Assembly (NCBI GenBank): GCA_937927685.1
Contig: CALBSC010000002.1
Location: 38,894-102,893 of the forward strand
Length of the DNA: 64,000 nt
Direction of reading: 5' to 3'
Source: an uncultured Burkholderiales bacterium
Lineage (GTDB): Bacteria > Pseudomonadota > Gammaproteobacteria > Burkholderiales > Burkholderiaceae_C
The position numbers and the translations under genes were made by a program. The notes under the pieces are model-generated. The model had not been told where the DNA came from. It searched no databases and saw nothing but the letters and a program-made list of their open reading frames with translations. This document shows positions 24,534-31,658 of the stretch, piece after piece. Positions within the stretch are counted from its first letter, which is position 1. Each line of letters begins with the position of its first letter.

Positions 24534-25420
24534 TGACGGTCGACCCGGTGTGGCCCTGGCTGTGGGCGGTGGGCGGGCTCCTGTGCGGGAGTTTCCTGAA
24601 CGTCATGATCCATCGCTGGCCGTTGATGCTCGATGCGGAGGCTGAGGGGGCTGAGAACGCGGCGCATCTCGACCCACGGCCCCTGAACCTGGCCTTTCCA
24701 CGTTCGCACTGTCCCCATTGCCACGCGCCACTGACCCTCGCGCAGCTGATTCCTGTGCTGAGTTTTGTGTGGCTGCGCGGACGTTGCGGCCACTGCCAGC
24801 ACCCCATCGCCTGGCGCTACCCGGTGGTTGAACTGATCAACATGGCGTGGTGGCTGTGGTGCGGGCTCGCCCTGCCGGCCTGGCTGACGCCGTTGCCACT
24901 GCAGGGCGCCATGGTCGGGCTGCCCGGCATGCTGACCTGGGGGCCGTCCTTGGCCTGGTCGCTGTGGGGCAGCACCGTGCTGGCGCTGGCGTGGATCGAT
25001 TGGGACAGCACCTGGCTGCCCGATGGCCTGACCCAGCCACTGGTGTGGGGCGGTCTGGTGGCGGCGGGGCTCGGGTGGAGCGGCCTGCCCCTGCCGCAGG
25101 CACTGGCAGGTGCCGTGCTGGGCTACCTGTCACTGTGGAGCGTGGCCACCGTGTTTCAGTGGGTCACCCGGCAGGAGGGCATGGGCGGGGGCGATTTCAA
25201 ACTGCTGGCCGCACTGGGCGCCTGGTTCGGTCCGGTGCTGCTGATCCCGCTGGTGCTCATCGCCTCGGTGCTGGGATTGATGGTGGGGGTGATGTTGCGT
25301 CACCGCGGGCAACTGCGGGAAGGCCGTTACATCCCGTTCGGGCCGTTCCTGATTGGCGCGGCCGTGGCCTTGCGTCTGGGCCTGGACCGTCTGATCCAGA
25401 CGACCTGGGGCGTGTCATAG
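24533..25420 (+). CDS. pilD: Prepilin leader peptidase / N-methyltransferase (A24 family)
   Basis: 295 residues. The N-terminal methyltransferase domain has the GSFLNVMIHR motif and two zinc CxxC pairs (CPHC and CGHC). The catalytic aspartates lie in LAWIDWDS and MGGGDFK (GxGD). About seven membrane helices. GTG 24530 or ATG 24533 can start it; ATG shares bases with the pilC stop (TGATG), so coupling is likely. It cleaves and methylates type IV prepilins. No pilin gene is nearby, so its substrates are encoded elsewhere. Confidence 0.92.
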   Translation: MTVDPVWPWLWAVGGLLCGSFLNVMIHRWPLMLDAEAEGAENAAHLDPRPLNLAFPRSHCPHCHAPLTLAQLIPVLSFVWLRGRCGHCQHPIAWRYPVVELINMAWWLWCGLALPAWLTPLPLQGAMVGLPGMLTWGPSLAWSLWGSTVLALAWIDWDSTWLPDGLTQPLVWGGLVAAGLGWSGLPLPQALAGAVLGYLSLWSVATVFQWVTRQEGMGGGDFKLLAALGAWFGPVLLIPLVLIASVLGLMVGVMLRHRGQLREGRYIPFGPFLIGAAVALRLGLDRLIQTTWGVS

Positions 25421-25430
25421 ACTGTCGGCC

Positions 25431-26111
25431 ATGCACTCCACTGCCTCGTCCAACTCCCGCCCCCTGTTGCTGGGTCTGACCGGCGGCATCGGCAGTGGCA
25501 AAAGCACGGTGTCACGGCGCCTGGCCGAACTGGGGGCCGTGGTGATCGATGCCGACGACATCGCCCGCCGCGTCACCGCGCCGGCGGGGGCGGCCATGCC
25601 GGCCATTCGGGCACAATTCGGCGACGGATTTGTGACGGCTCACGGCGCGCTGGACCGCGACCGCATGCGTGAGCGTGTCTTCAGCGATCCGCAGGCCAAG
25701 CAGCAACTGGAGGCCATCGTGCATCCCCTGGTGGGCGAGGAGACCGCGCGCCAAACCCGCGCCGCCCTGGCCCTGCACCCACCTGTGATCGTCTTTGATG
25801 TGCCATTGCTGGTCGAGTCAGCGCACTGGCGCGAGCGGGTGGACCGCATTCTGGTGGTGGACTGCTCACCTGCAACGCAGATCCAGCGGGTGGTGGCCAG
25901 AAGCGCCCTGGAACCCGCTGCCGTGGAGCGCATCATCGCGGCGCAGGCCACCCGCGAACAACGCCGCGCCATCGCAGACTGGGTGCTGCTCAACGAGGGG
26001 CTGAGCCTGGCGCAACTGAACGAGCAGATCGATGCGCTGATGGAAAAACTCAGATCGGCTGGCCAGCAGATGGCCGGCACACCACTGCCGTACCCGCCAA
26101 GCGGGGTATGA
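25431..26111 (+). CDS. coaE: Dephospho-CoA kinase
   Basis: 226 residues. P-loop GLTGGIGSGKSTV at about residues 13-25, DADDIARRV (substrate Asp), VFDVPLLVES and the RSALEPAAVERIIAAQATREQR lid block are standard CoaE. It performs the last step of coenzyme A synthesis: ATP phosphorylation of the ribose 3'-OH. It follows pilD by 10 bases, the typical pilBCD-coaE order, and overlaps zapD by ATGA. A short C-terminal extension after about residue 205 is not conserved. Confidence 0.95.
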   Translation: MHSTASSNSRPLLLGLTGGIGSGKSTVSRRLAELGAVVIDADDIARRVTAPAGAAMPAIRAQFGDGFVTAHGALDRDRMRERVFSDPQAKQQLEAIVHPLVGEETARQTRAALALHPPVIVFDVPLLVESAHWRERVDRILVVDCSPATQIQRVVARSALEPAAVERIIAAQATREQRRAIADWVLLNEGLSLAQLNEQIDALMEKLRSAGQQMAGTPLPYPPSGV

Positions 26112-26905
26112 TCCCCACCACGCCCTCCGACCACTCGAATAGCGCGACGCCCGTGATCCTTTTCGAACACCCTTTCAACGAACGCGTACGCACCTATCTG
26201 CGGCTCGAGCACCTGTTTCGACGCTTTGAAGTCCTGGTGCAGCGCGATCACCCCATCGATCATCATTTCGGCTTCACCACCCTGTTTGAAATTGTCGAGG
26301 TGGGCGGACGCAGCGACCTGAAGTCGGACATCCTGAAGGATCTCGAACGCCACAAGCAGCAGTTTCAGTCCTACCGCGGCAACCCGTCGGTCTCGGAGGC
26401 CACGCTGGACCAACTGCTCGGACGCATCGACGAGTCGTTTGAATCGTTCAACACCGCCAGCACCCGCATCAACCAGTTCGTCAACGACAACGATTGGCTG
26501 TCGGCACTGCGCAACCGCCTGGCCATTCCGGGCGGCACCTGCAGCTTCGACCTGCCCAGCTACCACTGCTGGCAACAACACAGCCCGCAACAACGCCGCG
26601 ACGACATCATTCGCTGGAGCGAGCCCCTGCGTCCGCTGCATGCGTGCATCGATCTCCTCATGGGCCTGTTGCGTGAAGGGGGTTCGGCGCAGAAGGTCAT
26701 GGCGGCGTCGGGTCAGTTCCAGCAGAATTTGCCGCAGGGGCGCTTTCAGCTCATGCGACTGCGCATCGACCCCAGCCTGAACGTGGTGCCCGAAATCAGC
26801 GGCAACCGCATGATGGTGTCCATCCGCATGATGGTGCAGGATGACAGCGGTCATCTGCAGGCCTGCAACCAGGATGTGCCCTTTGAAATGGGCCTGTGCG
26901 GCTGA
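26108..26905 (+). CDS. zapD: Cell division protein ZapD
   Basis: 265 residues with the DUF1342/ZapD pattern: ILFEHPFNERVRTYLRLEHLF, then the helical domain, SFDLPSYHCWQQ and EISGNRMMVSIRMM in the C-terminal beta domain. ZapD crosslinks FtsZ filaments at the Z ring in the cytoplasm. Coupled to coaE by ATGA and followed by yacG, a conserved order in proteobacteria. Residues 1-14 precede the conserved start, so the true ATG could in principle be later, but coupling supports 26108. Confidence 0.94.
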   Translation: MIPTTPSDHSNSATPVILFEHPFNERVRTYLRLEHLFRRFEVLVQRDHPIDHHFGFTTLFEIVEVGGRSDLKSDILKDLERHKQQFQSYRGNPSVSEATLDQLLGRIDESFESFNTASTRINQFVNDNDWLSALRNRLAIPGGTCSFDLPSYHCWQQHSPQQRRDDIIRWSEPLRPLHACIDLLMGLLREGGSAQKVMAASGQFQQNLPQGRFQLMRLRIDPSLNVVPEISGNRMMVSIRMMVQDDSGHLQACNQDVPFEMGLCG

Positions 26906-26921
26906 ACCCGGGGCGTGCACG

Positions 26922-27134
26922 ATGGACGGCATGAGCAGCCACACGCCCGAGCGCATCGTCACCTGTCCCGGCTGTGGCGGGCCCAGCGTGTATGCACCCC
27001 GCAATCGCTATCGGCCCTTTTGTGGCGAACGCTGCAAGAACCATGATCTCGGCGCCTGGGCCAGCGAGGAACACCGCGTGCCCGACCCCACGCCTCCGGA
27101 CGACTTCGACCTGGGCGTTCCACCCCTGCAGTGA
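26922..27134 (+). CDS. yacG: DNA gyrase inhibitor YacG (zinc-binding)
   Basis: 70 residues with the four-cysteine zinc site: CPGC ... FCGERCKNHDLGAWASE. YacG binds GyrB and inhibits gyrase in E. coli. ATG 26922 is chosen over 26931 because a GGGGCG stretch sits upstream. It lies 16 bases after zapD, the usual partner. Confidence 0.92.
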   Translation: MDGMSSHTPERIVTCPGCGGPSVYAPRNRYRPFCGERCKNHDLGAWASEEHRVPDPTPPDDFDLGVPPLQ

Positions 27135-27208
27135 TCACACCCTCCCGGCGGAGTGACACACCGCGGGCCAGGGCCAACTGTCAGCAACGATGGGGGGCAC
27201 CGAGGGCG

Positions 27209-27697
27209 TCAGCTGGCAGGATGCGTGGCTCCGACAAACCCTTGCGCCTGCGCCATCCACTGCAACACGGGCACCGTGCCCGGCAACACCGGTTGCACCG
27301 TCACGGGCAAGGTCTGCCAGGCGGCGGTTTGACCTTCCCGCATCTCGATCTCACCTCGCCAGCGCGTGACCTGACAGAAATTGAGTTGCACCAGCGCATG
27401 CGGGTAATCAAAACGCTCGGTGCGCCAGGGGATGCAGTCCTCGATGGTGATGCCCAGTTCTTCCTGCAGCTCGCGCTTCAGCGCCGCCTCCACCGTCTCG
27501 CCCGCTTCCAGCTTGCCCCCCGGAAATTCCCAGTAGCCCGCGTACACCTTGCCCTCGGGGCGTGAGGTCAGCAAGAAGGACTCGCCACGCATCAAGACAC
27601 CCACGGCCACCTGGACCAGCGGTCGATCGGCCCCTCCCTCGCGCGCACGCTCGGGGTGGGCCACCTGCACGACGGGTTCAGGCCTGACGGCCGACAT
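27209..27697 (-). CDS. NUDIX hydrolase (MutT-like)
   Basis: 162 residues. The NUDIX box runs from GGKLEAGETVEAAL to RELQEELGI with the REUXEEXGU residues intact. The preceding GYWEFPGG is typical of MutT-type nucleotide sanitizers (8-oxo-dGTP pyrophosphatase). About 28 residues precede the first beta strand. Its start overlaps the DUF815 ATPase stop by 20 bases, so the two are coupled. Convergent with yacG across 74 bases without a clear terminator. The N-terminal NUDIX domain alone is present; there is no ThiE-like fusion. Confidence 0.9.
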   Translation of the reverse strand: MSAVRPEPVVQVAHPERAREGGADRPLVQVAVGVLMRGESFLLTSRPEGKVYAGYWEFPGGKLEAGETVEAALKRELQEELGITIEDCIPWRTERFDYPHALVQLNFCQVTRWRGEIEMREGQTAAWQTLPVTVQPVLPGTVPVLQWMAQAQGFVGATHPAS

Positions 27698-28547
27698 AGT
27701 CGCGCGCGAACTGGTAGGCCACGCGGCCGCTGCGCGAGCCGCGCTCCAGGGCCCAGACCAGCGCCTCGGGGTGTGATGCCTCGGTCTTGCTCGCGGGCAG
27801 GCCGAGCGAGCGCAACCACTGGTCCACGATGGTGAGGTACTCGTCCTGCGAGAACGGATAGAAACTCACCCACAAACCAAAACGCTCGGAGAGCGAAATC
27901 TTTTCTTCGATGACCTCGCCCGGGTGTACCTCGCCGTCATCGGTATGGGTGTAGCTGAGGTTGTCCTTCATGTACTCGGGCAGCAGGTGGCGGCGGTTGC
28001 TGGTGGAGTAGATGAGCACGTTCGGGGTGGCTGCAGCCACTGAACCATCCAGAATCGACTTGAGCGCCTTGTAGCCGGGTTCGCCGTCCTCGAAGCTCAG
28101 GTCATCACAGAAGATGATGAATTTCTCGGCGCGATCGCTCACCACCTCGATGATGTCGGGCAGGTCCACCAGGTCGGCCTTGTCCACCTCGATGAGGCGC
28201 AGACCGCGCGGCGCGTATTCATTCAGACAGGCCTTGATCAGCGAGGATTTGCCCGTGCCGCGAGCGCCGGTCAACAGCACGTTGTTGGCCGGCACACCGC
28301 TCACGAATTGCTCGGTGTTGCGCTGGATCTTTTCCTTCTGACCGTCAATCTCGCGCAAGTCTTTCAGCGAAAGGCTGGCCACGTGGCGCACGGGTTCGAG
28401 CACACCGTGACCACCCGAGCGCTTGCGATAGCGAAAGGCAATGCTGGCAGACCAGTCCGGCTGGCGCATGGGCTGCGGCAACACCGACTCGATGCGTTCG
28501 ATCAGGGCTTCCGCGCGGGTGATCAGGCGTTCAAAATGTTCATTCAT
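27678..28547 (-). CDS. DUF815 family AAA ATPase
   Basis: 289 residues. Walker A LLTGARGTGKSSLIKA (about residues 97-112), Walker B IIFCDDLSFEDGE, sensor IYSTSNRRHLLPEYM and the GEVIEEKISLSERFGLWVSF motif are DUF815 hallmarks. ATG 28547 (MNEHFERLITRAEALIERIE) is chosen over upstream frame because the conserved N-terminus starts there. Function is unproven; it is cytosolic. It lies 5 bases after argJ and overlaps the NUDIX gene, in the order common for Comamonadaceae. Confidence 0.9.
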   Translation of the reverse strand: MNEHFERLITRAEALIERIESVLPQPMRQPDWSASIAFRYRKRSGGHGVLEPVRHVASLSLKDLREIDGQKEKIQRNTEQFVSGVPANNVLLTGARGTGKSSLIKACLNEYAPRGLRLIEVDKADLVDLPDIIEVVSDRAEKFIIFCDDLSFEDGEPGYKALKSILDGSVAAATPNVLIYSTSNRRHLLPEYMKDNLSYTHTDDGEVHPGEVIEEKISLSERFGLWVSFYPFSQDEYLTIVDQWLRSLGLPASKTEASHPEALVWALERGSRSGRVAYQFARDYVGRQA

Positions 28548-28552
28548 ACAAA

Positions 28553-29782
28553 TCAGCTTCGGTAATCGGCGTTGATGGTCACGTATTCGTGACTGAAGTC
28601 GCAGGTCCACACGGTGTCGGCGGCATGGCCCCGACCGAGCACCACGCGCACCGTGATTTCGGCCTGTTTCATGACGCGCTGGCCGTCTTCCTCGCGGTAG
28701 TCGGCGCGGCGACCGCCTTGCGTGGCCACATGGACATCGTCCAGGTAAAGGTCGATCTTCGTCTGGTCAAGGTCGGTGATGCCGGCATAGCCCACGGCCG
28801 CCAGAATGCGGCCCAGGTTGGGGTCGCTGGCGAAAAACGCGGTCTTCACCAGGGGCGAGTGTGCAATCGCATAGGCCACCAGACGGCACTCTTCAGGGGT
28901 GCGTCCGCCTTCGACCCGCACCGTGATGAACTTGGTGGCGCCTTCGCCATCGCGCACGATGGCCTGCGCCAGGGTGCGCGAGACGTGCAGCATGGCGTCT
29001 CGCAAGGCGCGGCCCTCGGCGCTGTCAAGCGAGGTGATGGGCGCGTGGCCGGCTTTCTGCGTGGCGATGACGACAAACGAATCGTTGGTGGAGGTGTCGC
29101 CGTCCACCGTCACGCGGTTGAACGAGCCTTCAGCCAGTTCCAGCGCGAGGGCCTTCATGAGCGAGGGGTCGATGCAGGCGTCGGTGGCGACATAGCCCAG
29201 CATGGTGGCCATGTTGGGGCGGATCATGCCCGCGCCCTTGGCAATGCCGGTGACGCTCACCGTGCGCCCGCCCAGCGTGATCTGCACGCTGCTGGCCTTG
29301 GGCACGGTGTCGGTGGTCATGATGCCTTCAGCCGCCAACGCCCAGTTGTCGGGCTTGGCTGCAGCAATGGCGGCCGGTAGCGCCGCCATGATGCGATCCG
29401 AGGGCAACGACTCCATGATGACGCCGGTGGAGAACGGCAGGATGCTCTCGGGGCTGACCTTGAGCAGATCGCCCAACGCCGTGCAAGTGGCGCGTGCACG
29501 CGCCAGACCGTCCTCACCCGTGCCGGCATTGGCGTTACCCGTGTTCACCACGATGGCACGGACAGCAACACCTGCCGCCAGGTGTTCACGACACACCTGC
29601 ACCGGCGCGGCACAAAACCGGTTTTGTGTGAAGACGCCGGCCACCGCCGCCCCCTCATCGAGCAACACCACCGTGAGATCCTGGCGACCAACCTTGCGCA
29701 CGCCGGCGCTGGTCACACCGATGCGCACGCCGGCAATCGGGTGCAGGGAGGAAGGATGGGGAGGGGACAGATTGACGGGCAT
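28553..29782 (-). CDS. argJ: Bifunctional glutamate N-acetyltransferase / amino-acid N-acetyltransferase
   Basis: 409 residues. Autocleavage and catalytic threonine in the GMIRPNMATMLGY segment; GIAKGAGM precedes it; the TVDGDTSTNDS and PNLGRILAAVGYAG blocks are diagnostic. ArgJ moves acetyl from N-acetylornithine to glutamate in the arginine cycle and may also use acetyl-CoA. ATG 29782 starts MPVNLSPPHPSS; the upstream open frame is non-coding shadow over the divergent esterase gene. The proenzyme splits into alpha and beta chains at Ala-Thr of the MATML motif. Confidence 0.95.
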   Translation of the reverse strand: MPVNLSPPHPSSLHPIAGVRIGVTSAGVRKVGRQDLTVVLLDEGAAVAGVFTQNRFCAAPVQVCREHLAAGVAVRAIVVNTGNANAGTGEDGLARARATCTALGDLLKVSPESILPFSTGVIMESLPSDRIMAALPAAIAAAKPDNWALAAEGIMTTDTVPKASSVQITLGGRTVSVTGIAKGAGMIRPNMATMLGYVATDACIDPSLMKALALELAEGSFNRVTVDGDTSTNDSFVVIATQKAGHAPITSLDSAEGRALRDAMLHVSRTLAQAIVRDGEGATKFITVRVEGGRTPEECRLVAYAIAHSPLVKTAFFASDPNLGRILAAVGYAGITDLDQTKIDLYLDDVHVATQGGRRADYREEDGQRVMKQAEITVRVVLGRGHAADTVWTCDFSHEYVTINADYRS

Positions 29783-29968
29783 GGTGAGGTTCACAAAACG
29801 GCGAACAGGGCACAGGGGACGGGGAAATCCGGTGCATCCCGCACCGCACAACCGCCACAAAAAGTCTAGTTTATCGGATGGTCGTGACGCCCCGATGGCT
29901 TGACCTATCATGAGAGACACCCGGCCCAGCGACCGGGACTGCCGCCGACGCCCTCCTGGAGACACCTC
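29783..29968. other. Divergent promoter region, argJ / esterase-like gene
   Basis: 186 bases containing both promoters. A TAAACT-like -10 on the minus strand and TATCAT on the plus strand were noted, without good -35 partners. No hairpin or ORF. Confidence 0.35.
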
Positions 29969-31015
29969 ATGTTCACGCGACTCAAACATCTTTTTGGTTT
30001 CATGGCCCTGGGCACCCTGAGCATGGTGACACCCGGAGCGGCCTCGGCTCAATCCAAAGCCTCGATGGACATTGCCGATTTCGGTTCTTTTCATGTAGGT
30101 GGCCGCCTGGCGACCGTTCAGGGCAAACCGGTCAAGGAAGTGGTCTTCACCCCCGGCGGGGCGCCCGCAAAGATCGACCCGAACGGGCAATACATGGTCG
30201 AGTCCATGTACGTGCAGTATTTCACCCCGTCCAAGGTCAAGGCCAAATACCCGATCCTGATGTGGCACGGGGGCGGCCTGACCGGGGTGACCTATGAAAC
30301 CACGCCCGATGGCCGCGAAGGCTGGGCGCACTTCTTCATCCGCAATGGCTGGAAGACCTATGTGTCGGACGCTGTGGAGCGCGGTCGCTCGGGCTGGGCC
30401 TCGCCCGACATCTGGTCCAGCCCCCCGCAATTTCTGCCCATTGAAAACCCCTGGAACCGTTTCCGCATGGGCGCCAAGCCCTGGAGCGATGACCCCGCCG
30501 AGCGGGCCCAATATCCCGACAGCCAGTTCCCGCCCGAGGGCTATCTGAACTTCATGCGGCAGAACGTGCCTCGTTGGACCACCACCGACGAAGCCACCCT
30601 CCGCGCCTACACCGAGCTGGTCGACAAGGTGGGCCCCTGTGTGGTGTTGGTGCACAGCCAGGCAGGTCAGTTTGGGCAGAAAGTGGCCCAGGCCCGTCCC
30701 GACCTGGTCAAAGCCCTGGTGCTGGTGGAGCCCGCTGGCTTTGGTGACCCCGTGAAGTCGGATGCCCTCAAGAACACGGCCATCCTCACGGTCTATGGCG
30801 ACTACATCGAGCAAGACGCGCGCTGGCCCGGCATGCGCAAGACGCAAATGGCCCTCAACGAGCGCTATCGCCAGGCGGGTGCGCAGGTGGACGTGATCAA
30901 CCTGCCCGAGCACGGCTTCAAGGGCAACTCCCACATGCTGATGATGGACCGCAACAACCAGCAAATCGCCCAGCTGATTCATGACTGGCTGGCGCGCAAG
31001 GGCCTGACCGAGTGA
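29969..31015 (+). CDS. Exported alpha/beta-hydrolase (esterase-like)
   Basis: 348 residues. Signal peptide MFTRLKHLFGFMALGTLSMVTPGAASAQ, so periplasmic or secreted. The hydrolase core has the oxyanion region MWHGGGLTG, the nucleophile elbow LVHSQAGQFG (Ser in HSQAG, a variant of GxSxG), the Asp strand ILTVYGDYIEQD, and a C-terminal His in LPEHGFKGNSHMLMMD. ATG 29969 begins the signal peptide after CTGGAG. The substrate is unknown; similar proteins are annotated as esterases. It stands alone, divergent from argJ. Confidence 0.85.
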   Translation: MFTRLKHLFGFMALGTLSMVTPGAASAQSKASMDIADFGSFHVGGRLATVQGKPVKEVVFTPGGAPAKIDPNGQYMVESMYVQYFTPSKVKAKYPILMWHGGGLTGVTYETTPDGREGWAHFFIRNGWKTYVSDAVERGRSGWASPDIWSSPPQFLPIENPWNRFRMGAKPWSDDPAERAQYPDSQFPPEGYLNFMRQNVPRWTTTDEATLRAYTELVDKVGPCVVLVHSQAGQFGQKVAQARPDLVKALVLVEPAGFGDPVKSDALKNTAILTVYGDYIEQDARWPGMRKTQMALNERYRQAGAQVDVINLPEHGFKGNSHMLMMDRNNQQIAQLIHDWLARKGLTE

Positions 31016-31038
31016 TCGAGGCGGACATCGGCTGACCC

Positions 31039-31527
31039 TCACGGCTCGATCTGCAAGCGTGCCTCCCTGACCGGCCGGACCCATGTGTTCACCTCGTTGA
31101 CCAGAAAGTCGGCGAATTGCGGTGGCCTGGCGGGCGAAGGTTCCGCGGCCAACTCGGTGAGCCGGTTGCGGCGCAGTCCACTCACGCCAAGCCTGGACAC
31201 CAGGCCATGTGGTTCCAATGAAGCTAAACTTCTGTTCATGCCATCACACTGCCCGTCGAACTGCAAGCGCACTCTCACCTGCAGCCTGCGCTGCAGTCCC
31301 TGAGCAATCATGAGCAGTTCCCCCACCACCTGCCCCATCTGCCAGCGTGAGAACCACTGCTCGGTGGCAAAAGGTGAGGCGGCCGTTTCGTGCTGGTGCC
31401 ACCAAGGGTATTCATCGGCCAGCCTGATGGCCCACATCCCCCACCACCTCAAGGGCAAAGCCTGTATCTGTTCGGCCTGTGCGCAAGCGCGCACGGCAGC
31501 ACTCAAGACGGTGGTGTCCTTGCTCAA
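31039..31527 (-). CDS. Hypothetical protein (weakly supported)
   Basis: An open frame of 162 residues with only a TTG start and no Shine-Dalgarno, lying downstream of secA on the same strand. Composition is protein-like: an amphipathic, tryptophan-rich N-terminal half (PLRWWGMWAIRLADEYPWW) resembling a small helical domain, then a charged C-terminal half. No family recognised. The start codon lies inside a 7-bp hairpin (31525-31544). If it is not a gene, 31016-31658 is non-coding. Confidence 0.4.
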   Translation of the reverse strand: MSKDTTVLSAAVRACAQAEQIQALPLRWWGMWAIRLADEYPWWHQHETAASPFATEQWFSRWQMGQVVGELLMIAQGLQRRLQVRVRLQFDGQCDGMNRSLASLEPHGLVSRLGVSGLRRNRLTELAAEPSPARPPQFADFLVNEVNTWVRPVREARLQIEP

Positions 31528-31658
31528 GTCCTGAGCGGGACTTGGGACCGGTGAGTGAGGATAACGGGAGTCATTTCTGACATAGCGTCCACACGACTTA
31601 TCGGTGCAGACATCCGTTCAGAGACCCTGATGCCTCTTGCGACGCGTCCGGTCGGTCC

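Noticed and set aside
28553..31084. An 843-codon version of ArgJ
   Set aside because: Only codons from 29782 match ArgJ; the upstream part is antisense to the exported esterase gene.
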